A stretch of 6,186 nt of DNA, taken from assembly GCA_964503685.1 (NCBI GenBank), contig CAZDAW010000146.1:1-6186 (forward strand), in the 5' to 3' direction. A program made the position numbers and the translations under genes. Positions within the stretch are counted from its first letter, which is position 1. Each line of letters begins with the position of its first letter. Under the pieces are notes generated by a model that saw only the letters and a list, made by a program, of their open reading frames with translations, was not told the DNA's origin and ran no database searches. The DNA is from CAZDAW01 sp964503685. GTDB taxonomy: Bacteria; Chloroflexota; Anaerolineae; Anaerolineales; Anaerolineaceae. This document shows, in pieces, positions 1-5,496 of the stretch.

Positions 1-678
1 CTGAACAAGCGCCATATTAGGATCATCAAAATACCCCACCATTCTCTCAAGGAATGTGGTTTTTGGGATCATATCCGCATCCAAAACGGCAAATAATTCT
101 CCACTGGCATAGTGTTGCAGGCAATTATTCAGGTTGCCGGCTTTGGCATGTGTGTGTTTTTCACGAATAGCCCAGACAGCCCCATACTCTTCTGCCAGTA
201 CCAGCACTTCCTCCCGGCAACCATCATCGCAAACATACACTTTATATTTATCTTTTGGGTATTTCTGACTGGTCGCAGCAGCGATTGTGTTCCTTAATAC
301 GCTGACCGGCTCATTGTAAGTGGCTATCAGAATATCGACTGTTGGGATCTTATCCAGATCATGGATGGACTTTATGACCGGTTCATAATCTTTAAGGAAC
401 ATAAGCCGATGAGTCGTGGATTGGATCAACGCAACCAACTCTGCGAGGAATAGCATACCGCCCATAACCACGCTGAAGATATTAAAAACGGGAATAGTGA
501 AAAGAAGCCGCCAGACCATGTAAACAGTCTGAATAAACATGGCAAAAGCGATGAAATATTTAAGATTCTTTCGATCTCGATGAGTCAGTGAAGCAAACAC
601 AAGCATCAACGCCAGAATGGCGGATAGCAAAATCAATTTCCCGGCAATTATTTGAAGATCAAAAGGTTTTCCCAGCAT
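1..678 (-). CDS. Cellulose-synthase-like family 2 glycosyltransferase (BcsA-like), N-terminal part, cut by the window edge
   Basis: The reading frame from ATG at 678 stays open for 226 codons to base 1 with no stop, so the C-terminal part lies outside. The N-terminus has about three hydrophobic segments (near residues 9-30, 41-62 and 64-86), as expected before the cytosolic catalytic domain of a processive polysaccharide synthase. The GT-A motifs follow in order: VDILIATYNEP (114-124), CDDG (150-153) for UDP binding, HAKAGNLN (177-184), and DAD (200-202) for the metal and UDP-sugar. The window ends at ALVQ, which in BcsA precedes the next conserved region. By family knowledge the enzyme would polymerise a sugar from a UDP- or related nucleotide donor and extrude the chain through the membrane. 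The actual product (cellulose, another beta-glucan or a mannan) cannot be told, because the QxxRW motif and any PilZ domain are missing. It starts 12 bases after the upstream gene's stop, with no clear Shine-Dalgarno, suggesting co-expression. Confidence 0.9.
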   Translation of the reverse strand, partial: MLGKPFDLQIIAGKLILLSAILALMLVFASLTHRDRKNLKYFIAFAMFIQTVYMVWRLLFTIPVFNIFSVVMGGMLFLAELVALIQSTTHRLMFLKDYEPVIKSIHDLDKIPTVDILIATYNEPVSVLRNTIAAATSQKYPKDKYKVYVCDDGCREEVLVLAEEYGAVWAIREKHTHAKAGNLNNCLQHYASGELFAVLDADMIPKTTFLERMVGYFDDPNMALVQ

Positions 679-690
679 GGCAATTCTGTG

Positions 691-1866
691 TTATTTGAGC
701 TTTCTCTGGAAGGTTGACAGGATGAAAATGAACAGTAATACCAGACCGACAGAGATCAAAACAAACAAGGGGCGATATTCGCGTGCCCAGGCTTCAAACT
801 CTTGCGAAAATTGATCATAGGGAGTTGTTTTAGACAATAACGCGGAAGGGACGTTGTTGGTTTCTTCATTAATCTCCCCGTTGGCTAGATTTTCGGGATG
901 AAACAACCGCACGTTATAACCAACTCTTTGATCAATCATTGGAATGTCGCTGTTAAAGAATATCGTGATGGTTTCGTCCTTTGATCCGGAAGGGATGATT
1001 AAAGACCCATCCTCTTTAATTCTCACCAGCGGATTCAGCGCACTTTCCACCATCCAAGTTACGGAGCTTTCATTCACGTAATCATTTTTTCCAATTGTTT
1101 TGATTTTATAAAATTCATTCAGCTGTCCAGAATCAGGTATTTGTATCTGCCTTACCCCCTGGATAAAGGTAAATGGCTCAGACGAAATAAAAACCTCAAA
1201 TGAATCGATATAAAAAGTCAGCGGGTATTTGTCATCGAGAGTTATACCCAGAGCATACGATTCGATATCGTTGAGTTGAAGAATTTCATCACCCCGGGCT
1301 GTATTCCATTCAGGTACAGAAAAACTCTCTATGGGTACAATCACTTTCCCCGTGAATTCAGCGGGAATCCGGATATTACCGTAAAAACATTCTTCCTGAA
1401 ATAGCGGTTTCCCATCGGCTTCCAACAGATATTCCGCGCCATGTCGAATAGCCCAGTATTCGTTATACGCCTCTTTAAAATTCAACGTCAACCAGAGATC
1501 GCTCTTGTCCGCATTTTTAACCCAGAATCGAATCCCCGATGCGCCGGTCCAATTACGCTGGAGAAGGGGAAGTGAATGGAATACCGATCCTGTTTTTGAA
1601 CCATCCATTTTATTGGGACCAAGTATGTCAATACGCATACCGCGGCTGTTATTCTCACCGCTTTTCTCATCTAGGGATATCTCGAGTTGTGCCCCGTCTT
1701 CCCATACGGCATAGGCCCTTTTGGCAACCTGAGTGGTCACATAGGATTCAAAATTATCAAGATATAAGGTGGTCATCTCACGAGTTATATAACCGGAGAA
1801 AAATATAAGTTGAAGAGCCAGCATTACGATTATGAGGAAAGATTTCTCAAATTTCCGTTTAACCAT
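691..1866 (-). CDS. Membrane-anchored protein with a carbohydrate-binding-like beta-sandwich domain; probable partner of the downstream glycosyltransferase
   Basis: This 391-residue protein is not one I can name. A basic N-terminus (MVKRKFEK) leads into a hydrophobic segment (about 9-26), and a second membrane segment lies at about 366-386, followed by the basic tail QRKLK. The middle should therefore be extracytoplasmic. Residues 34-229 look like a galactose-binding-like jelly roll of the CBM11/CIA30 type: it opens with YLDNFESY, has NWTGASGIRFWVKN (105-118), and closes with TFYIDSFEVF (217-226). Residues 235-325 look like a second beta-rich domain. The gene lies directly upstream of the BcsA-like synthase with a 12-base gap. 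By analogy with BcsB, which has jelly-roll domains and a C-terminal anchor, it may guide the nascent polysaccharide, but this is inference and no BcsB signature was recognised. No strong Shine-Dalgarno precedes ATG 1866; an AAGGAAG lies too far upstream (about 15-20 bases). Confidence 0.8.
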   Translation of the reverse strand: MVKRKFEKSFLIIVMLALQLIFFSGYITREMTTLYLDNFESYVTTQVAKRAYAVWEDGAQLEISLDEKSGENNSRGMRIDILGPNKMDGSKTGSVFHSLPLLQRNWTGASGIRFWVKNADKSDLWLTLNFKEAYNEYWAIRHGAEYLLEADGKPLFQEECFYGNIRIPAEFTGKVIVPIESFSVPEWNTARGDEILQLNDIESYALGITLDDKYPLTFYIDSFEVFISSEPFTFIQGVRQIQIPDSGQLNEFYKIKTIGKNDYVNESSVTWMVESALNPLVRIKEDGSLIIPSGSKDETITIFFNSDIPMIDQRVGYNVRLFHPENLANGEINEETNNVPSALLSKTTPYDQFSQEFEAWAREYRPLFVLISVGLVLLFIFILSTFQRKLK

Positions 1867-2040
1867 AGATATCCCAAACCTGCTTCCTTTTCGGGGAAAA
1901 AGATTAAATTGATCCGAAAAAAGAAACCATACCCGTCTGCTTATTATCCATAGTATCCCTCTTTTTTTTTGTAATATGCACTGGTTTTAGTTAATTTTTA
2001 TACATTTTTTATGAGAATTGGTTATATAAAATGAGACATA
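1867..2040. other. AT-rich intergenic region between two minus-strand genes
   Basis: This 174-bp gap lies downstream of the TetR gene and upstream of the membrane-protein gene. It contains long A/T runs, including nine or more T on the plus strand at 1971-1980. The run has the wrong orientation to end minus-strand transcripts, because it reads as A on that strand. I found no convincing -35/-10 pair and no terminator hairpin. The only structure is a 7-bp inverted repeat at 1888-1894/1914-1920. A promoter for the glycosyltransferase pair is likely here but could not be placed. Confidence 0.5.
1888..1920. repeat. Short inverted repeat in the leader of the membrane-protein gene
   Basis: The arms TTTTCGG (1888-1894) and CCGAAAA (1914-1920) are perfect reverse complements separated by 19 bases. 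They lie 22-54 bases upstream of the ATG at 1866. This could be an operator or an mRNA hairpin, but a 7-bp match in such AT-rich DNA may be chance. Confidence 0.3.
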
Positions 2041-2616
2041 TCACCGGCCTATCAACCAACGTTCAAGTTGATTAATGGAGGCCTCAATCTTGCGAGGATT
2101 GTTCATCACCTGCAGGCTGGCTCCCTGCATAAGAAGAATAATGGCATTTGCGGCCTGTTCAGGGTCGAGATAATTGGGCCAGTATCCCTGTCGAATGCCC
2201 AGTTGCAGCAGGTTTTCCAGTTTATGATGCCAGGCAGCTTCATGCTCTCTGAAAAAACTGGCAGATTGGTTTCTTTCTGCTCTGAGCTGCATTTCTGCAT
2301 ATACGGCAAACAATCCGGGCTCATCGCGCATCAGTCTGTAAATCCTTAAAAGATGAGCATGCAGTTGATCTCGTGGGGTTCCTGGCGGCTCTTCAGAAAT
2401 AATTCCCAGACGGGTAAACACATAGTCAGCCACCCCGGCAATCATGGACTCTTTTGTGGGGAAATAGTAGTAGAGTGTGGCCGCGTTGATCCCAATTCTC
2501 GCCGCGACCTCGCGCATTCGTAATCCTTCAAACCCGCTACCAGCAATCACATCGCAGGCGGCACGGATTAACTCATCGCGCCTGGTATTTTGGGTTTTCT
2601 CATTTGACTCGTTCAT
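2041..2616 (-). CDS. TetR/AcrR-family transcriptional regulator
   Basis: The protein has 191 residues from ATG 2616, a normal length for the family. Residues about 13-58 form the TetR helix-turn-helix: RDELIRAACDVIAGSGFEGL, then MREVAARIGINAATLYYYF, then PTKESMIAGV. The YYYFPTKE stretch is the family hallmark of the recognition helix and the helix after it. The remaining roughly 130 residues are helical and should form the ligand-binding and dimer domain, whose ligand cannot be predicted. A TTG six bases upstream (2622) would add two residues, but ATG 2616 is preferred because GAGG (minus strand) lies 7 bases before it and would sit almost on top of the TTG. The gene is divergent from the inositol-1-phosphate synthase gene. 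Its promoter carries two palindromes typical of TetR operators, so autorepression is likely. Confidence 0.93.
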   Translation of the reverse strand: MNESNEKTQNTRRDELIRAACDVIAGSGFEGLRMREVAARIGINAATLYYYFPTKESMIAGVADYVFTRLGIISEEPPGTPRDQLHAHLLRIYRLMRDEPGLFAVYAEMQLRAERNQSASFFREHEAAWHHKLENLLQLGIRQGYWPNYLDPEQAANAIILLMQGASLQVMNNPRKIEASINQLERWLIGR

Positions 2617-2628
2617 AGGCAATCCTCT

Positions 2629-2642
2629 ATCAACTGTTTGAT
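2629..2642. promoter_or_regulatory. Putative TetR operator O2 (downstream of the tetR promoter start)
   Basis: ATCAACTGTTTGAT is an imperfect palindrome with 5-bp perfect outer arms (ATCAA/TTGAT). It matches 13 of 14 bases of the palindrome at 2673-2686. It sits just downstream of the expected transcription start of the TetR gene and upstream of its Shine-Dalgarno, where a bound dimer would block transcription. Confidence 0.6.
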
Positions 2643-2649
2643 TGATTGT

Positions 2650-2677
2650 ATTATATTTTACTTAAAGATTCAATCAA
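2650..2677 (-). promoter_or_regulatory. Predicted sigma-70-type promoter of the TetR gene
   Basis: Read on the minus strand, TTGATT (2672-2677) and a perfect TATAAT (2650-2655) are separated by 16 bases. This is close to consensus and is placed about 34 bases before the ATG at 2616. The -35 box lies inside the palindrome at 2673-2686. Confidence 0.65.
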
Positions 2678-2686
2678 ATGTTTGAT
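2673..2686. promoter_or_regulatory. Putative TetR operator O1 (over the tetR -35 box)
   Basis: ATCAAATGTTTGAT is a palindrome with perfect 6-bp arms (ATCAAA/TTTGAT) around a central TG. Its spacing from the second copy is 44 bp, about four helical turns. It overlaps the TetR gene's -35 box and lies about 100 bases before the inositol-1-phosphate synthase start, upstream of that gene's likely promoter. Confidence 0.65.
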
Positions 2687-2726
2687 AAAACAATGTCCTT
2701 TTCTGCATTTTATAAGGTGTCCGGGC

Positions 2727-2732
2727 TATAAT
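2727..2732 (+). promoter_or_regulatory. Likely -10 element for the inositol-1-phosphate synthase gene
   Basis: A perfect TATAAT lies 54 bases before the ATG at 2787. A matching -35 is poor (the bases 17 upstream are TGCATT), so either an activator or a non-standard -35 is used, or the site is weak. An alternative TATAAG at 2711-2716 also lacks a well-spaced -35. Confidence 0.4.
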
Positions 2733-2786
2733 TAGCCAAACACGAATATCCAGTCGTATCATTTTCTTTTATAGGAGCCAGAACAA

Positions 2787-3875
2787 ATGACAAACAGTAA
2801 AAAAGTTCGTGTCGCCATCATTGGCGTTGGAAATTGCGCTTCCTCATTCGTTCAGGGTGTGCAGTTCTACCGTAACGTCAAAGATAACGAGCGGGTACCC
2901 GGCCTCATGCATGTCAACCTGGGTGGATACCACATTAATGATATAGAATTTACCGCGGCGTTCGATGTAGTGGACACCAAAGTTGGTAAGGACCTCTCCG
3001 AAGCCATCTTTGCCTATCCCAACAACACTTACAAATTCAGTGATGTCCCCAATCTGAACGTTCCCGTCTACCGCGGAATGACCCACGATGGCCTTCGCAA
3101 GTATCTGTCTCAGATCTTGACCAAAGCCCCCGGCCCCACCGCTGATATTGTCAAAATCCTCAAAGAAACCAAGACTGATGTGGTTGTGAGTTACCTGCCG
3201 GTCGGTTCTGAAATGGCAACCAAATGGTACGCCGAGCAGATTCTGGATGCCGGCTGCGCCATGGTCAACTGTATTCCAGTCTTCATTGCCAGCTCTGAAT
3301 ACTGGGGCGACCGCTTCAAACAGCGGGGTTTACCGATCATCGGCGACGATATCAAAAGCCAGGTTGGCGCGACTATCGTTCATCGCACCCTGACCAGTCT
3401 TTTTGTGGACCGCGGTGTCAAATTGGAACGCACCTATCAGTTGAATTTCGGTGGCAACACAGACTTTATGAATATGCTGGAACGCGAACGCCTTGAATCC
3501 AAAAAGATTTCCAAGACTGGTTCCGTGCAAAGTCAGCTTCCGTCCCCACTCCCGCCGGATGCCATCCATGTCGGTCCCAGCGATTATGTTCCCTGGCTGA
3601 CAGACCGTAAATGGTGTTATATCCGCATGGAAGGCACAACCTTTGGGGAAGTTCCTCTCAATCTCGAGACCAAGCTTGAAGTGTGGGATTCTCCTAATTC
3701 AGCCGGTGTGGTCATCGATGCTGTGCGCTGCGCGAAGATCGCCATCGATCGTGGCATGGCTGGTCCTGTGATCGCTCCTTCCTCCTATTTTATGAAGACT
3801 CCGCCGAAACAATTCCGCGACAGTGTCTGCCGGGATATGGTGGAAGCCTTCATCCGTGGAGATCAGGCAGACTAA
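2787..3875 (+). CDS. ino1: myo-inositol-1-phosphate synthase (inositol-3-phosphate synthase)
   Basis: The enzyme converts glucose 6-phosphate to 1D-myo-inositol 3-phosphate using NAD internally, the first step to inositol and inositol phospholipids. At 362 residues it matches the short actinobacterial/archaeal form rather than the roughly 510-residue eukaryotic form. An N-terminal Rossmann segment VAIIGVGNCASS (9-20) binds NAD. Family signatures follow: DDIKSQVGAT (187-196), NFGGNTDFMNM (220-230), SKKISKT (238-244, lysines expected in the active site), and YIRMEG (278-283). NSAGVVIDAVRCAKIA (304-319) is also typical. AGGAG (2773-2777) lies 9 bases before the ATG and fixes the start. The gene heads a same-strand run with envelope genes and is divergent from a TetR regulator. 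In the host it probably feeds phosphatidylinositol-type lipids or an inositol-containing solute or thiol; which one is not shown here. Confidence 0.95.
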   Translation: MTNSKKVRVAIIGVGNCASSFVQGVQFYRNVKDNERVPGLMHVNLGGYHINDIEFTAAFDVVDTKVGKDLSEAIFAYPNNTYKFSDVPNLNVPVYRGMTHDGLRKYLSQILTKAPGPTADIVKILKETKTDVVVSYLPVGSEMATKWYAEQILDAGCAMVNCIPVFIASSEYWGDRFKQRGLPIIGDDIKSQVGATIVHRTLTSLFVDRGVKLERTYQLNFGGNTDFMNMLERERLESKKISKTGSVQSQLPSPLPPDAIHVGPSDYVPWLTDRKWCYIRMEGTTFGEVPLNLETKLEVWDSPNSAGVVIDAVRCAKIAIDRGMAGPVIAPSSYFMKTPPKQFRDSVCRDMVEAFIRGDQAD

Positions 3876-3876
3876 C

Positions 3877-3903
3877 ATCTTATACATACAGGTGGTGTAA
3901 GGT
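3877..3903 (+). other. Possible RNA hairpin between ino1 and the deacetylase gene
   Basis: ATCTTATAC (3877-3885) can pair with GTGTAAGGT (3895-3903) as a 9-bp stem including two G-U pairs, around a 9-base loop. No T-run follows, so it is not a standard intrinsic terminator. It could protect or separate the ino1 message. Confidence 0.25.
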
Positions 3904-3915
3904 CTCACTTGCTGG

Positions 3916-3921
3916 TAGAAT
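3916..3921 (+). promoter_or_regulatory. Candidate -10 element for a leaderless deacetylase transcript
   Basis: TAGAAT ends 7 bases before the ATG at 3929, and no Shine-Dalgarno is seen in front of that ATG. In bacteria using leaderless messages, a TANNNT box at this distance starts transcription at or next to the ATG. No -35 is evident. The signal is weak and may be chance. Confidence 0.25.
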
Positions 3922-3928
3922 CCAGCAC

Positions 3929-5122
3929 ATGAACAAACACACATCACTGAACCGCCGTAACCGGAAACTTTGGAGCATTGTCCTGCCGGGATTTTTGTTC
4001 CTCTCCGCTTGCGGCGGTTCTTTAAATTCCGTATCAAACCAACCCACAATTGATCTTACGAAACAATTTCAGGACGCTCTCCTGACGGCTACTTATGCTG
4101 TTCCAGCGGCAACCGCAACACCAATGCCGCCCACTGAGACGCCTCTTCCAACGATTGACCCAAACATTACTCCTCCACCTCTGCCAGAAACATACCGCTC
4201 TCAATTTTTGAAACCATTGGATATCCCCCGCACCTATGTCGCGGATACCTGCGAATATCTTAAAAATCGTTGGGATCCGAACAAGAGTGAACCGGGAACA
4301 ATCGTTATGCCCATTATGTTCCACGGGATCGCCGCGGAAGTGGCTTCCAAAGACAATGACATCAGCAAGACTGATTTCAAGATATTGATGAAATCATTAA
4401 AAGATTTAAACTTCGAAGCCATCACCATGAAGCAATTTGTAGACTTCATGTACAACAATGACAAAATTCCATCCCGGTCTGTTTTACTCATTGTGGACGA
4501 CCGCCACCATCAGCAATATTTTGATGAGAACTTCAAACAATATTATGACGAGTGGAAATGGCCTGTCATTAATTCCTGGATCAGCGTAAAAGACAATCCA
4601 CAGGATTTGATCAACGAGCAAAAGAACCTGATCGCCGCTGGTTATGTTGATTACCAGGCACATGGCGTTGTTCATAATTACTTTGACAACAAAGAAGATT
4701 TCCTGCGCGGCGAGCTTCAGGGTTCAATCGACGCCATGAAACGCGACCTGAACGTGACACCCATCGCCTACATCTGGCCTGGTGGCGGTTTCTCGCAATT
4801 AGCCGCGCAGATCGCCCGCCAGGTCGGGTATAAGGTAGGGTTTACCACCGTACCCCGCAGCCCGGTGATGTATAACTGGATCCCGCTGGCCGACCAGCTT
4901 GACCCACAGCGGCCTGGCTACGCGCCAGAAGGTTCTACCGGCGATCCACTGATGACCATTCCGCGCTACTGGGATTCTGACGCGTATTATCGACTCGACG
5001 AAGTCCGCTTAACAGGGAAAGAAGCCGCCAATACGGCCTATGCGAATAAAGCGGTTGAATTATCATACTATGACATTGTCTGTAAACCCAAACTGGGCCC
5101 CATTCCGACTTTGCCACAATAG
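3929..5122 (+). CDS. Secreted lipoprotein with a divergent polysaccharide deacetylase (NodB/CE4-type) domain
   Basis: This 397-residue protein has a basic start (RRNRK, 9-13), a hydrophobic stretch and a lipobox LSAC (25-28), so Cys28 should be lipidated. A Thr/Pro-rich linker (about 52-87) leads to the domain from about residue 122. The CE4-like order is visible: MPIMFHGI (127-134) replaces the usual start strand, IVDDRHH (188-194) stands at the TFDDG position, HGVVH (245-249) at the HSxxH position, and YIWPGGG (281-287) near the usual arginine/proline motif. The metal triad (Asp191, His245, His249) and the putative base Asp190 are kept. The glycine after the aspartates and the motif-3 arginine are replaced. 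By family role it would remove acetyl groups from N-acetylated sugars of a polysaccharide or peptidoglycan at the cell surface, but the changed motifs leave activity and substrate open. It follows ino1 by 53 bases and precedes the HIT gene by 24. ATG 3929 is chosen because it gives a complete signal peptide. Confidence 0.85.
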   Translation: MNKHTSLNRRNRKLWSIVLPGFLFLSACGGSLNSVSNQPTIDLTKQFQDALLTATYAVPAATATPMPPTETPLPTIDPNITPPPLPETYRSQFLKPLDIPRTYVADTCEYLKNRWDPNKSEPGTIVMPIMFHGIAAEVASKDNDISKTDFKILMKSLKDLNFEAITMKQFVDFMYNNDKIPSRSVLLIVDDRHHQQYFDENFKQYYDEWKWPVINSWISVKDNPQDLINEQKNLIAAGYVDYQAHGVVHNYFDNKEDFLRGELQGSIDAMKRDLNVTPIAYIWPGGGFSQLAAQIARQVGYKVGFTTVPRSPVMYNWIPLADQLDPQRPGYAPEGSTGDPLMTIPRYWDSDAYYRLDEVRLTGKEAANTAYANKAVELSYYDIVCKPKLGPIPTLPQ

Positions 5123-5146
5123 CGATAAAGAAACCAGGCTACGCGA

Positions 5147-5494
5147 ATGACTTCATCCTGCATTTTCTGTGAAATAATCGCTGGCCGTCTTTCCGGTGAA
5201 ATAGTATTCCAGGATGATCTTGTCACAGCCTTCAAAGATCGATTTCCACGAGCGCCGGTGCACATACTAATCGTCCCAAATCGGCATGTGGCTTCTGTGA
5301 ATGACCTCACAGCCGATCACCAGGAAATGATCAGCCGCCTTCTGTTGACTGCCGGAGAATTGGCAGCCAGTCAGGGATTGGCAAAAAATGGATACCGGCT
5401 GGTAATAAACACCGGTCCTGACGCGGGGCAATCGGTACATCATTTGCACCTGCACATGATGGGCGGCAAACACATGCCGTTGATGGGAGGTTGA
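5147..5494 (+). CDS. HIT-family protein, HINT-like nucleoside phosphoramidase/nucleotide hydrolase
   Basis: The 115-residue protein covers the whole small HINT family length. It begins with CIFCEIIAG (5-13), whose Cys5 and Cys8 are typical zinc ligands of bacterial HINT proteins. The HIT motif HLHLHMM (99-105) has His101 as the expected nucleophile, preceded by the phosphate-binding GQSV (94-97). INTGPDAG (87-94) is also characteristic. HINT proteins are cytosolic dimers that hydrolyse AMP-linked substrates such as adenosine phosphoramidates and aminoacyl-adenylates, acting as housekeeping or clean-up enzymes. A modest AGG (5136-5138) lies 8 bases before the ATG. The next gene begins 2 bases after the stop and its Shine-Dalgarno is inside this gene's last codons, so the two are translationally coupled. 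No special link with the envelope genes follows from its chemistry. Confidence 0.93.
   Translation: MTSSCIFCEIIAGRLSGEIVFQDDLVTAFKDRFPRAPVHILIVPNRHVASVNDLTADHQEMISRLLLTAGELAASQGLAKNGYRLVINTGPDAGQSVHHLHLHMMGGKHMPLMGG
5485..5490 (+). promoter_or_regulatory. Shine-Dalgarno that sets the GTG start of the LysM lipoprotein gene
   Basis: GGGAGG lies 6 bases before GTG 5497 and overlaps the last codons (Met-Gly-Gly) of the HIT gene. It is the strongest ribosome binding site in the right-hand operon and decides this non-ATG start. Confidence 0.75.
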
Positions 5495-5496
5495 CG

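Noticed and set aside
112..297. Plus-strand open frame of 61 codons
   Set aside because: It lies antisense inside the glycosyltransferase, whose conserved motifs occupy the same bases, and it has no ribosome binding site or recognisable protein.
1505..1808. Two plus-strand open frames (from 1505 and 1539) antisense to the membrane-protein gene
   Set aside because: They overlap the 391-residue gene, show low-complexity, unprotein-like composition and no start signals.
1971..1980. T-run read as an intrinsic terminator
   Set aside because: It is T-rich only on the plus strand, where no gene ends, and no GC-rich hairpin precedes it.
2620..2622. TTG as the TetR start
   Set aside because: The Shine-Dalgarno GAGG would be about one base away, too close; ATG 2616 has 7-base spacing.
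3699..4049. Minus-strand open frame of 116 codons
   Set aside because: It is antisense to the conserved end of ino1 and the signal peptide of the deacetylase, with Cys-rich content typical of shadow frames.
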